Assembly: GCF_014873755.1 (NCBI RefSeq)
Contig: NZ_JADBEG010000001.1
Coordinates: 7,972,501 to 8,036,500 of the forward strand
DNA from: Amycolatopsis lexingtonensis
Lineage (GTDB): Bacteria > Actinomycetota > Actinomycetes > Mycobacteriales > Pseudonocardiaceae
Reading direction: 5' to 3'
Length of the DNA stretch: 64,000 nt
The stretch's first letter is position 1. The number at the start of each line of letters is the position of its first letter. Under the pieces are notes generated by a model. The model was not told the DNA's origin. It saw only the letters and a list, made by a program, of their open reading frames with translations, and did no database searches. Shown piece by piece: positions 43,881-52,463 of this stretch. Position numbers and translations under genes: made by a program.

Positions 43881-45252
43881 CCGCGGGGAGCGTCGTGCCG
43901 TGGAACCACGCGGCGAAGAACTCCTTCAGGTTCTTGCCGCTGACCTGTGTCGCCATCGTCTCGAAGTCCGCCCAGGCCGCGTTGGCGTGCCGGTACCGGG
44001 ACGGCCATTCCTTCAACAGCCGGTCGAACGCCGGGTCGCCGATCTCGCGGCGCAGCGCGTGCAGCGCCAGGATTCCCTTGTTGTAGACGCCTTCGAACTC
44101 GTGGCCCTGCCCCATCGCGACGAGCTTCTGCGCCCAGAAGTCCGTGCTGCCATGGGTGATTTCGATCGCCGCGCGGTAGCGGTCGTCCAGGTTCTGGCCC
44201 TCGCGCTCGGCCCACAGCCACTGCGCGTACGACGCGAAGCACTCGTTCAGGCAGATGTCGGACCAATCGCGCAGCGAGACCGAGTCGCCGAACCACTCGT
44301 GGGCGTTCTCGTGCACCAGTGTCGGCAGGTCGGCCCACTTCGCGTACGTCGGGCGGGTCTGCGTCTCGAGCGAGAAGTGGACGTCCTCGTTCAGGAAGAT
44401 GCCGCCGGCCGCCGATTGCGGGTACGGGCCGAACTTGCCGCTCAGGAAGCCGAGGACCTCGGGCAGGCGCTCGCCGATCGCGCGGTGGCCTTCGGCGCCG
44501 GGGGCGTACGCCGAGACCACCGGGGTGCCGTCCGGCAGTGTCGACTTGTCGACGCTGAACTTGCCGATCGCGATCGTCGTCAGGTAGCTCGCCACCGGGT
44601 TCGGCTCGGTCCACGTGCCCGGCGGGCCTTCCCGGCCGTTCGAAATGACCGTCCACCCGGCCGGGACATGCGCGGTGAGCGTGAAGGTGGCCTTGTCGCG
44701 CGGGGTTTCGTTCACGGGGTACCAGAACGCGGCCGAGTGCGGCTCGCCGACCATGAACGCGCCGCCGTCGGCCGAGTGCTGCCAGCCGTTCTCGCTGCCG
44801 CCTTCGTGCGGGGTCTTCGCTGGGTCGCCGCCGTAGCGCACCCGCGTGCGGAACGTCGTCCCGGCGCGGATCGGCGACGACGGCGTGATCACCAGCTCGT
44901 GCGCCTTCTCCCGGCTGAAGCGCGCCGGCCGCCCGTCGACGTCGACGCCGCGCACGTCCAGCCCGCGCAGGTCGAGGTCGAAGCGGCTCAGGTCCTGGGT
45001 CGCCTGAGCGGTGATCGTCGTGTCGCCGTCGAGGTGGCCGCTCGGCGGGTCGTAGGTGACGCCGACCTGGTAGCCGAGGGCGTCGTAGCCGCCATTGCCG
45101 TCGTCCGGGTAGTACGCGTCACCGCCGCCGGACGCTCCCGGCGTGGCGTGCAGGGGCGGGGGCTGGGGCACGCCGGAGACGGCGTCACCGCTGCAGGCCG
45201 CGGCGAGGATCACCGCGGCGCAGACGGCGAGGGCAGCGAGTCGGCGGCGCAT
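43846..45252 (-). CDS. M1-family metallopeptidase, lipoprotein
   Basis: This 468-residue enzyme is a paralogue of the protein at 32680-34110. The N-terminus is a lipoprotein signal (LAVCAAVILAAACSG, lipid-modified Cys near residue 20), so it is anchored on the outer face of the membrane. The zinc motif is HENAH at 314-318 with Glu337, at the correct 18-residue spacing. The YYPDDGNGGYD opening and AGGIFLNE segment match the paralogue. Its 3' end was duplicated as the left direct repeat when the unknown gene entered. Confidence 0.92.
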   Translation of the reverse strand: MRRRLAALAVCAAVILAAACSGDAVSGVPQPPPLHATPGASGGGDAYYPDDGNGGYDALGYQVGVTYDPPSGHLDGDTTITAQATQDLSRFDLDLRGLDVRGVDVDGRPARFSREKAHELVITPSSPIRAGTTFRTRVRYGGDPAKTPHEGGSENGWQHSADGGAFMVGEPHSAAFWYPVNETPRDKATFTLTAHVPAGWTVISNGREGPPGTWTEPNPVASYLTTIAIGKFSVDKSTLPDGTPVVSAYAPGAEGHRAIGERLPEVLGFLSGKFGPYPQSAAGGIFLNEDVHFSLETQTRPTYAKWADLPTLVHENAHEWFGDSVSLRDWSDICLNECFASYAQWLWAEREGQNLDDRYRAAIEITHGSTDFWAQKLVAMGQGHEFEGVYNKGILALHALRREIGDPAFDRLLKEWPSRYRHANAAWADFETMATQVSGKNLKEFFAAWFHGTTLPADADLYPGSLRS

Positions 45253-45326
45253 ACGACCACCATAGGTGATGGATTGCGATCACTTGGTCACGTTCCGCAC
45301 CTGCGGTTTTGTGGTTAGGTGGCCGC

Positions 45327-46073
45327 GTGCTCTGTTTCGGCGGCACGGGCGTGCCGATCGTTCTGCTCCACGGCCTGATGGGCCGCGCGCGGACGTGGTG
45401 GCGGGTCGCGGAGTGGCTCCGGCCCTACGGCGCGGTGTACGGCTTCGACGCGCGCGGCCACGGGAGCGCCCCGCGGGTCGGGCCGTGGACGACCGAGCGG
45501 TTCGCCGACGACGTCGCCGAAGCGCTCCGGACCCTGGACGCGGGCCCGGCCGTGCTCATCGGCCACTCGATGGGCGGGCTGCACGCGTGGGCGACCGCCG
45601 CGCGGTACCCGGAGCTGGTGCGCGCGGTCGTGTCCGAGGACTTCGCGCCGGACCAGCGCGGCCGGACCGTCGAAACCTGGCGCGGGTACTTCGAGAGCTG
45701 GCCGGTGCCGTTCAAGTCCCTCGACCGCGTCCGTGAGTTCTTCGGCGACGCGGGCGAGTACTTCGCGGACTGCGTCGAGGAACGCGAATACGGCTACCAC
45801 CTGGTCTCGGACCTCGAAGACCTCTACGTCATCGCGGCCGAATGGGGCCGGCGCGACTACTGGGACCTCGTCGACGCCATCCGCTGCCCGCTGCTGCTGA
45901 TCGAGGGCGAGCACACGGCGATGCCGCCCGGCCAGCAGGCCGCCGTCGCCGCGCGGGTGCCGGGCGCGAAACACCTCGTGGTGCCGGGTTCGGCGCACCT
46001 GCCCCACGACGAAGCCCCGGAGACCTACCGCGGCGCGGTGGAAGCCTTCCTGTCCGACGTCTTACTGCGCTAA
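45327..46073 (+). CDS. Alpha/beta hydrolase
   Basis: This 248-residue enzyme has VVLLHGLMGRARTWW (oxyanion region), FDARGHGSA, nucleophile elbow GHSMGG (Ser near residue 85), acid EGEHTAMP and a final SAHLPHDEAP with the catalytic His. The position, in the conserved block between mhuD and mutY, matches Rv3591c. I place the start at GTG 45327 as a likely leaderless transcript after a GGTTAGGT stretch; TTG 45309 is an in-frame alternative. The substrate is unknown. Confidence 0.88.
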   Translation: MLCFGGTGVPIVLLHGLMGRARTWWRVAEWLRPYGAVYGFDARGHGSAPRVGPWTTERFADDVAEALRTLDAGPAVLIGHSMGGLHAWATAARYPELVRAVVSEDFAPDQRGRTVETWRGYFESWPVPFKSLDRVREFFGDAGEYFADCVEEREYGYHLVSDLEDLYVIAAEWGRRDYWDLVDAIRCPLLLIEGEHTAMPPGQQAAVAARVPGAKHLVVPGSAHLPHDEAPETYRGAVEAFLSDVLLR

Positions 46074-46104
46074 CCCGCATCTTTCTCGGCGAAAGATGCG
46101 GGTT
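46072..46104. terminator. 14-bp bidirectional terminator
   Basis: AACCCGCATCTTTC (46072-46085) pairs perfectly with 46091-46104 around a 5-nt loop. It starts within the hydrolase stop codon and lies between convergent genes. Confidence 0.85.
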
Positions 46105-46124
46105 TGGCACCCAAGTGGGGGAGG

Positions 46125-47075
46125 CTAGATTTGGGAAAGGTCGGATCGCCAAGCGGCGGCCGAGCGGCCGGCCGGGACGATCAGCGGCCAGACGTCGGCG
46201 CCGAGGAAGCCGGTTTCGCCGGCCGCCGCGGTGCACGTGTCCCGCTGGAGACCGGCCCGGGCCGAGAGCGCCGCGACTGCGTCCTTTGTGGACTGCCCGA
46301 AGACGCCGTCGGTCGGCACGTCGAAGCCGGCCGAGCGCAGGAACTCCTGCGCCAGCTGGACCTTCCTGCCGGTGGCGCCGGGCTTGAGCAACGGCCATTC
46401 CGCCTCGCTGCGCGCGACCGAGACGCCGAGTACGCGGCCCACCGCCGTCCGTAGTTCCGGCAGCCGGTCGTAGAGCACCTGGCCGGGGCATTCGGTCGAG
46501 TTGAAGTCGCGGTGGCCCTTGATGAACTCGGGCGAAATGCCGTACTGGTGGGCGATGTAGGCGACCAGGCCGACCAGCGAGTCCCACAGCGCCTGCGGCA
46601 CGTCGACCGTGCTGTAGAGGCCCTCGTTCTCGATGCCGATGACCTCGCTGTTGTGGTTGGCGACGTTCGCGCCCTGGACGTGCTGGGTGCCGCCGCGCAG
46701 GATTTCCAGGCTGCGGTGCCTGCCCTCGGTGACGAACCCGCCGCGGCTGTTCGTGAACTGCTGGCCGCTGTCGATCCAGCCGTTCTTGTCCATGTGCAGG
46801 TTCTGGATGTACCGCGCGACGTAGAACGCGCGCGCCAGCGAGAAGTCGTCGTTCATCGGCGGATCGACGGCGTGGTGCACGACGATGTAGGTCGGCTTGT
46901 GGTTCTCCACCACGATCGTGCCCGAGGGGGGCCGCGCGCCCCACTCGGAGCAGCCGTGGATCGTCGGTGTCGGCACGGCCGCGGCGGCCGTCCCCGTGGT
47001 CGTCATCCCCAGTGCGCCGGCCGCCGTAGCGGTCACCCCCGCTTTGAACAGGGTCCGGCGGTCAACAGTGACCAT
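46125..47075 (-). CDS. Tat-exported N-acetylmuramoyl-L-alanine amidase (PGRP type)
   Basis: This is a 316-residue protein. The signal peptide has a twin-arginine motif (DRRTLFKAG) and a hydrophobic Ala-rich core. The amidase-2/PGRP domain shows SEWGARPPSG, IVVHHAV (zinc His), GIENEG and FIKGHRDFNSTECPG (zinc His and Cys). The C-terminal part (WPLLKPGATGRKVQLAQEFLRSAGF) is a peptidoglycan-binding domain. It cleaves the bond between muramic acid and L-alanine outside the cell. The ATG at 47075 is chosen because it gives a clean Tat signal. The counterpart in M. tuberculosis appears to be Rv3594. Confidence 0.93.
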   Translation of the reverse strand: MVTVDRRTLFKAGVTATAAGALGMTTTGTAAAAVPTPTIHGCSEWGARPPSGTIVVENHKPTYIVVHHAVDPPMNDDFSLARAFYVARYIQNLHMDKNGWIDSGQQFTNSRGGFVTEGRHRSLEILRGGTQHVQGANVANHNSEVIGIENEGLYSTVDVPQALWDSLVGLVAYIAHQYGISPEFIKGHRDFNSTECPGQVLYDRLPELRTAVGRVLGVSVARSEAEWPLLKPGATGRKVQLAQEFLRSAGFDVPTDGVFGQSTKDAVAALSARAGLQRDTCTAAAGETGFLGADVWPLIVPAGRSAAAWRSDLSQI

Positions 47076-47138
47076 GCGGAGAACGGTAACTCCGGAACGC
47101 GTCGACGACAACTATTGACCAACTTTGGTCGTAGTGCG

Positions 47139-48014
47139 TCAGTGTTCACCCGGCAGCGCGAAGAGACCGTCGCGGGTCTGTTCGAGGAGGCCGTCGACCA
47201 GCAGTGAGTCCAGGCAGCGGTCGCGCTGCCCGGCGTCGTGCCAGACGAGGTCCAGCTTCGCCTTCTCGACCGGCCCTTCGCTGCCGCGCAGGACGTCCAG
47301 CAGCCGCCCGCGGACCTGCCGGTCGGTGCCGGCGAACTTCTGCACCGGCTTGGCCGGGCCGGCGTACTCCGGACGGCCGGCCAGCTGCCACGCACATTCG
47401 TCGTAGACCGGGCAGTCCGCGCACTTCGGCGCGCGAGCGGTGCAGATCAGCGCGCCGAGCTCCATGATCGCGGCGGAGAACTTCGCGGCGGGCGCGTCTT
47501 CGACCGGCAGCAGCGCTTCGACGTCGGCCATGTCCCGGGTGTTCGACGCGGGCCCGGCGTCCCCGGCCCCGTGCACCGCCCGCGCGACGACCCGCCGCAC
47601 GTTGGTGTCGACGACGGGCGCGCGCCGCCCGTAGGCGAACGCGGCGACGGCGCGCGCGGTGTAGGCGCCGATCCCGGGCAGCGCGAGCAGGGTGTCCACA
47701 TCGGACGGCACGACGTCTCCGTGGTCGCGGGCGATCACCCCGGCGGCTTCGTGGAGCCGCAGCGCGCGGCGCGGGTAGCCGAGCTTCCCCCAGGCGCGGA
47801 CGACCTCGCCCTGCGTCGACGCGGCCAGCGCCGAGGGCACCGGCCAGCGCGCCATCCACTCGTGCCAGATCGGCTGCACGCGGGCGACCGGCGTCTGCTG
47901 CAGCATGATCTCGCTGACCAGCACACCCCACGCCGAGCAGTCCGGTTCGCGCCAGGGCAGGTCCCGGCCGTGCGCGGAGAACCAGTCGAGCAGTACGTCA
48001 GCGTCCACAGCCAC
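47139..48014 (-). CDS. mutY: A/G-specific adenine glycosylase
   Basis: This enzyme removes adenine mispaired with 8-oxoguanine. The 291-residue protein has the catalytic Glu in SEIMLQQTPVARV, the helix-hairpin-helix LPGIGAYTARAVAAFA, the catalytic Asp in VVDTNVRRV, and the [4Fe-4S] ligands C-x6-C-x2-C-x5-C in ICTARAPKCADCPVYDEC. A shortened C-terminal region replaces the NUDIX-like domain of E. coli MutY, as is usual in actinobacteria. A 9-nt gap separates it from the glycosyltransferase pseudogene upstream. Confidence 0.97.
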   Translation of the reverse strand: MAVDADVLLDWFSAHGRDLPWREPDCSAWGVLVSEIMLQQTPVARVQPIWHEWMARWPVPSALAASTQGEVVRAWGKLGYPRRALRLHEAAGVIARDHGDVVPSDVDTLLALPGIGAYTARAVAAFAYGRRAPVVDTNVRRVVARAVHGAGDAGPASNTRDMADVEALLPVEDAPAAKFSAAIMELGALICTARAPKCADCPVYDECAWQLAGRPEYAGPAKPVQKFAGTDRQVRGRLLDVLRGSEGPVEKAKLDLVWHDAGQRDRCLDSLLVDGLLEQTRDGLFALPGEH

Positions 48015-48023
48015 GCCGGGAGG

Positions 48024-48826
48024 CTACTTCGCGTGCTCCGGCAGCTCGCGAGCGACCTCGTCGGGCGACGGCATGGCGGCGATCTCCGCGGCGATCGCGC
48101 GGGCCGCGTCGCGGCAGGAGGACGCCTTCCGAGCTTGTTCGGCGACGGCGTCCGCGCTCAGCTCGCCCGGCAGGAGACGCAGCGCGGCACCGGCGTCGAC
48201 GAGCGCCGCGGCGTTGGCGAACTGGTCGGCGCCCTGGGGCAGGACCAGCTGCGGGACGCCGGCGGCGAGCGCGCCGAGCGTCGTGCCGCTGCCGCCGTGG
48301 TGCACGACGAGGTCGGCACGTGGCAGCAGTTCGGCCTGGTTCACCCACGCCCGGGCCGTGACGTTGCCCGGCAGGCCGCCGAGTTCCTCCGGGCGCACCC
48401 GGCCGGTGGCGACGACGACGTGCGTGCCGAGGGCGGCCATGCCGCGGATCGCCGTGGTGAGGACTTGCGGGGTGCCGAACGCGGTGCCGAGGGTCAGGTA
48501 GACCAGCGGGCCGCCGGCCACCGGTGGCGCCGGTTCCGAGAAGGGGACCGGGCGCAGGGCGATCCGGTCGGCGGTCGCGAGGAAGTCCGCGTCCTGCAGG
48601 GACGGCGGGCAGATGTCCAGGTGGCGCCCGCCGTCCGGCCGCGTGAGCCCGATGCCTTCGGGGAAGAGCCTGCCGAAACCGTGCCAGAGGACGGGGATCC
48701 CGGCGCGCCGCCCGGCTGCGGCGACCTCCGGGACACCCCACCCGGCCACGACCAGGTCCGGCCGCAGCCGAGCCAGGTCGGGTACGTGTGACCGGCCGAC
48801 GCGAGGGCCGCGAAGAGGACGCGCAA
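48024..48826 (-). pseudogene. MGT-type glycosyltransferase, N-terminal deletion with frameshift
   Basis: The 3' 250 codons encode a good GT-B C-terminal domain (VYLTLGTAFG, WVNQAELLPRADLVVHHGGSGTTLGALAAGVPQLVLPQGADQ). The first 16 codons, starting at TTG 48826, read MRVLFAALASAGHTYP, the normal N-terminus of the same family. The two parts are in different frames, and about 90 residues that should separate them are missing. The junction falls near 48775-48785. The TTG is 4 nt after the carbonic anhydrase stop. The remaining C-domain could still be translated from an internal GTG but would lack the acceptor domain. Confidence 0.75.
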
Positions 48827-48829
48827 GGC

Positions 48830-49321
48830 TTACTGGACCTCGGTGAGCCGCCCGGTCTTCACGTCGTAGACGAAGCCGCGCACGGTCTCCGTGTGCGGCA
48901 GGTAAGCGCTGCGGCGCACCCGCTCCACCGACGTCCGGACGCTGTTCTCGACGTTGCGGAACGCCTCGACCGACCAGGTCGGGCGCAGGCCGGTGTCGCT
49001 CTCCAGCTCGTCCTTGAAGTCGTCCTCGGTGACCATCGACAGGCCGCACTCGGTGTGCTGCACGATCAGCACCTCGCGGGTGCCGAGCTTGCGCTGCGAG
49101 AGGGCCAGCGAACGGATCATGTCGTCGGTCACGACGCCGCCCGCGTTGCGGAGGACGTGCGATTCGCCCTGCAGGAGGCCGAACAGCTCGAACACCCGGA
49201 TCCGGGCGTCCATGCAGGTCAGGATGGCCACCTGGAGCGACGGCTTCGGGGACGACCGGTCGCCGGGCGTGACCTCGCCGAGTTCCTGGTTGCGCTTGAG
49301 CAGTACGTCGATCGAGGTCAT
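48830..49321 (-). CDS. Beta-class carbonic anhydrase
   Basis: This enzyme interconverts CO2 and bicarbonate. The 163-residue protein has zinc ligands Cys in ILTCMDARI (with the catalytic Asp-Arg pair), His and Cys in VQHTECGLSM, and HVLRNAGGVVTDD. The length and motifs match the short actinobacterial class; the position next to mutY matches canB (Rv3588c). The glycosyltransferase remnant follows 3 nt after the stop. Confidence 0.93.
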   Translation of the reverse strand: MTSIDVLLKRNQELGEVTPGDRSSPKPSLQVAILTCMDARIRVFELFGLLQGESHVLRNAGGVVTDDMIRSLALSQRKLGTREVLIVQHTECGLSMVTEDDFKDELESDTGLRPTWSVEAFRNVENSVRTSVERVRRSAYLPHTETVRGFVYDVKTGRLTEVQ

Positions 49322-49424
49322 CGGTCACCTTCCGGCCAGTGGCCCCGCGGCGCGGGCTTGTCCCCTCCATTGGACCGGCCGGCGCGCGATCGAGCAATGC
49401 ACTACGAGCAATGTCACGGCGTTT

Positions 49425-50525
49425 TCAGCCGCCGAACCAGGGCTCCTCGACCGTCCGCGGCGGCGCCGACGTGCGCCCGACGCGCAGTTCGGTGGGCAGC
49501 GTGATCACCTTCGGCGCGCTGCGCTCGGCCGAGCCGAGCAGCAGGCGACCGGCCATCTTGCCCTTTTCGAGCACCGGCTGGTGGACCGTGGTGAGCCCGA
49601 TCCGCTCGGCTTCGGCGATGCCGTCGAAGCCGGTGACGGTCAGGTCCTGCGGCACGCGCAGGCCCCGCCGCTCGGCCTCGGCCATGGCGCCGAGCGCGAG
49701 GATGTCGGAGGTGCAGATCACGGCCGTGATCTGCGGGTACGCGTCCAGCAGCTGGCGGGCGGCGGACGCGCCGTCGTCCACGGTGTGGTCGAAGCGCTCG
49801 ACCACCGGGACGCCCGCCCAGTCGACGCCGGCCGCCGAGAACGCCACGGCCAGTGCTTCCAGGCGGGTGCGCTGCACGTGGAAGTGCGCGCCGCTCTGCC
49901 GGGTCGCGGACACGAAGTCGTCGTTGCGCTCGCGGGCGAGCCGCATGCAGATGACGCCGACCTGCCGGTGGCCGAGTGAGACGAGGTGCTCGGCGATCTT
50001 GCCGACGGCCGCCGCGTCGTCCGGGCCGACGCGGTCGATGCCCTCGATGCTCGGCTGGTCGATGATCACCGTCGGCACCGGGCGCTCCAGCACGGCGGCC
50101 AGGTGCGGGTCGTCGTCCGGCACGGAGTAGACGACGAAGCCGTCGACCCCCGCGCGGTGCACCGCGGCGACGTCCTCGCGGCCCGGGCTGGCCGGCACCA
50201 GGTGCAGGCCGACGCCGGCGTCTTCGCAGGCCAGGGCCAGTCCTTCGAGCACGCCGACGGCGGCGGGGTCGCGGAAGGCGTAGGAGAGGTTCTCGGTGAG
50301 CAGCAGCCCGACCGCGCCCGCCTTGCGCGTGCGCAGGGAGCGGGCGACCGGGTCGGGTCCGGGGTAGCCGAGCCGCCGCGCGGTCTCGAGGACGCGGCGG
50401 CGCAGTTCGGGGGACAGCTGGTCCGGCCGGTTGTAGGCGTTGGACACCGTGGTCCTGGACACACCGAGCTCCGCCGCGAGCGACGCCAGCGTCGCCTGCC
50501 TCCGGGTGCGAATAGGACGTCCCAT
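49425..50525 (-). CDS. LacI-family transcriptional regulator
   Basis: This 366-residue repressor has an N-terminal helix-turn-helix and hinge (ATLASLAAELGVSRTTVSNAYNRPDQLS) and a periplasmic-binding-like ligand domain ending in VTGFDGIAEAERIGLTTVHQP. The ATG at 50525 is used. A 13-bp palindrome lies 6-18 bp upstream and is probably its own operator. The ligand is likely a sugar or nucleoside but cannot be read from sequence. It is divergent from znuA, which has its own Zur-like site, so the two are probably independent. Confidence 0.93.
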   Translation of the reverse strand: MGRPIRTRRQATLASLAAELGVSRTTVSNAYNRPDQLSPELRRRVLETARRLGYPGPDPVARSLRTRKAGAVGLLLTENLSYAFRDPAAVGVLEGLALACEDAGVGLHLVPASPGREDVAAVHRAGVDGFVVYSVPDDDPHLAAVLERPVPTVIIDQPSIEGIDRVGPDDAAAVGKIAEHLVSLGHRQVGVICMRLARERNDDFVSATRQSGAHFHVQRTRLEALAVAFSAAGVDWAGVPVVERFDHTVDDGASAARQLLDAYPQITAVICTSDILALGAMAEAERRGLRVPQDLTVTGFDGIAEAERIGLTTVHQPVLEKGKMAGRLLLGSAERSAPKVITLPTELRVGRTSAPPRTVEEPWFGG

Positions 50526-50530
50526 CAGCA

Positions 50531-50543
50531 AACCGTAACGGTT
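50531..50543. promoter_or_regulatory. LacI-type palindromic operator
   Basis: AACCGT-A-ACGGTT is a perfect 13-bp palindrome immediately upstream of the LacI-family gene, as expected for an autoregulatory site. Confidence 0.6.
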
Positions 50544-50664
50544 CAGATCGTTTTGTTGAAGAGACACCCCGGGTGGTCGATGTCTCGATCCGCATGCATG
50601 AAGTCGCATACACCAAAACCGGATCGGATGGCCAGGAAGTCATCCGGATGGGGTAAGCTGAATC

Positions 50665-50682
50665 TGACAACGGTTTCCATTA
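50665..50682 (+). promoter_or_regulatory. Zur-box-like site upstream of znuA
   Basis: TGACAACGGTTTCCATTA resembles, from memory, the actinobacterial Zur operator (TGA.AACGGTTT.CATTA). It lies 22 bp before the znuA ATG, ahead of an AGGAGAG ribosome site. Confidence 0.65.
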
Positions 50683-50703
50683 GCGTCTGCAGGAGAGTTC
50701 TCG

Positions 50704-51612
50704 ATGAGTTCCCGCCGCACCAGGAGCGCGCTCGCCGCCGCTTCGGCCCTGTCCGTGCTCGCCCTGGCCGCGTGCTCCGGTGGCACCGCCGCCGAGGGCG
50801 GTGGGCAGTCCGGCGGCGCCGACAAGATCAAGGTCGTGGCCTCGACGGACGTCTGGGGCAGCGTCGTGAACGCCGTCGGCGGCGACAAGGTCGAGGTCAA
50901 GTCGGTCATCCACGACCCGTCGGCCGACCCGCACTCGTACGAGACCACCGCCGACGACGCCCTCGCGGCGAAGGACGCGAAGCTGCTCCTGTCCAACGGC
51001 GGCGGGTACGACGAGTTCTTCGACAAGCTCACCGGCCAGGCCGGGGACGCGAAGAAGCTCGTCGCCTACGACATCGCCGCGACCGGCGACGAGAACGAGC
51101 ACGTCTGGTACGACCTGCCCGGCGTCGGCAAGGTCGCCGACCAGGTCGCGGCGCAGCTCGGCGAGCTGCAGCCCGCGTCGAAGCAGGCGTTCAACGACAA
51201 CGCGGCCGCGTTCAAGGCGAAGGTCGGCGAGCTGGAGAAGCGCCTCGGCGAGCTGGGCACCACGCACCCGGGCACGAAGGTCGTCGTCACCGAGCCGGTC
51301 GCGCACTACCTGCTCCAGAGCGCGAAGCTGACGGACGCGACGCCCAAGGCGTTCTCGGACGCGGTGGAGAACGACACCGACGTCCCGGCCGGCGCGGTGA
51401 ACGAGTACCAGCAGCTCATCGCCACCAAGCAGGTCAAGGCGCTGATCAACAACGCGCAGACGGTGACCCCGCTGACCCAGGACGTCGTCGGGCAGGCGAA
51501 GGCCGCCGGCATCGGCGTCGTGGACGTGACCGAGACGCTGCCGCAGGGTGTGACGGACTACATTGTCTGGATGACCGGGGAAGTCGACGAGCTGGCGGGG
51601 GCGTTGAAGTAG
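50704..51612 (+). CDS. znuA: Zinc ABC transporter substrate-binding lipoprotein
   Basis: This 302-residue protein has a lipoprotein signal (LAAASALSVLALAACSG, Cys near residue 24) and a cluster A-I metal-binding fold. Candidate metal histidines lie in DPSADPHSYE, GDENEHVWYDL and EPVAHYLLQ, with a late acidic ligand. It captures zinc (or manganese) outside the membrane. The AGGAGAG site is close to the ATG. It leads znuA-znuC-znuB. Confidence 0.93.
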   Translation: MSSRRTRSALAAASALSVLALAACSGGTAAEGGGQSGGADKIKVVASTDVWGSVVNAVGGDKVEVKSVIHDPSADPHSYETTADDALAAKDAKLLLSNGGGYDEFFDKLTGQAGDAKKLVAYDIAATGDENEHVWYDLPGVGKVADQVAAQLGELQPASKQAFNDNAAAFKAKVGELEKRLGELGTTHPGTKVVVTEPVAHYLLQSAKLTDATPKAFSDAVENDTDVPAGAVNEYQQLIATKQVKALINNAQTVTPLTQDVVGQAKAAGIGVVDVTETLPQGVTDYIVWMTGEVDELAGALK

Positions 51613-51614
51613 TC

Positions 51615-52460
51615 ATGTCTCCCGTCTCCGACGACGTACGCCCCGCGGTCCGGGTCCGCGGGGCGGGTTTGGCCTTCGGTTCCCGGACCCTCTGGTCGGG
51701 GCTGGACCTGGTCGTCGAGCCGGGCGAGTTCCTCGCCGTCCTCGGCCCGAACGGGTCCGGCAAGAGCAGCCTGCTGAAGGCGCTGCTCGGCATGCAGGGC
51801 CTCTCGGCAGGCACGGTCGAGATCGCGGGCGGGCGCCCGGGCGGCGCGAACCGCAAGATCGGCTACATCCCGCAGCAGCGCGCGATCGACGAGTCGCTGA
51901 CGCTGCGGGGCGTCGACCTGGTCGGGCTGGGCCTCGACGGCCACCGCTGGGGCCCCGGCCTGTTCGGCATGGCGGCCCGGCGCCGTCTCGTCGCTTCGGC
52001 GATCGACGCGGTGGGCGCGACCCGGTACGCGAAGCAGCCGGTCGGGCGGTTGTCCGGTGGCGAGCAGCAGCGGCTGCGGGTGGCGCAGGCCCTGGTCGGC
52101 GACCCCGAGGTGCTGCTCTGCGACGAGCCGCTGCTGTCCCTCGACCTGGCGCACCAGCGCGCGATCAGCGAGCTGATCGACCGGCGCCGGCGCACGGCGG
52201 AGACCGCGGTGCTGTTCGTGACGCACGAGATCAACCCGGTGCTGCCGTTCGTCGACCGGGTGCTGTACCTGGTCAACGGCCAGTTCCGGATCGGCAAGCC
52301 GGACGAGGTCATGACCACGGCGACCCTGTCCGAGCTGTACGGGACCCGCGTCGAGGTGCTGAAGGTGGGCGGGCAGATCCACATCGCGGGCGCGCAGAGC
52401 GCGTTGTGCGAGGAGGAGCCGCACCACCACGAACACGACGTCGAAGAGCAAGTGGGCTGA
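51615..52460 (+). CDS. znuC: Zinc ABC transporter ATP-binding protein
   Basis: This 281-residue ATPase has Walker A GPNGSGKSSLL near residue 44, Q-loop GYIPQQRAI, signature LSGGEQQRLRVAQ and Walker B VLLCDEPLLSLD. The C-terminal tail carries a His/Glu cluster (EEEPHHHEHDVEE) that could bind zinc. The ATG lies 2 nt after the znuA stop. It powers the importer with ZnuB. Confidence 0.95.
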   Translation: MSPVSDDVRPAVRVRGAGLAFGSRTLWSGLDLVVEPGEFLAVLGPNGSGKSSLLKALLGMQGLSAGTVEIAGGRPGGANRKIGYIPQQRAIDESLTLRGVDLVGLGLDGHRWGPGLFGMAARRRLVASAIDAVGATRYAKQPVGRLSGGEQQRLRVAQALVGDPEVLLCDEPLLSLDLAHQRAISELIDRRRRTAETAVLFVTHEINPVLPFVDRVLYLVNGQFRIGKPDEVMTTATLSELYGTRVEVLKVGGQIHIAGAQSALCEEEPHHHEHDVEEQVG

Positions 52461-52463
52461 GTC

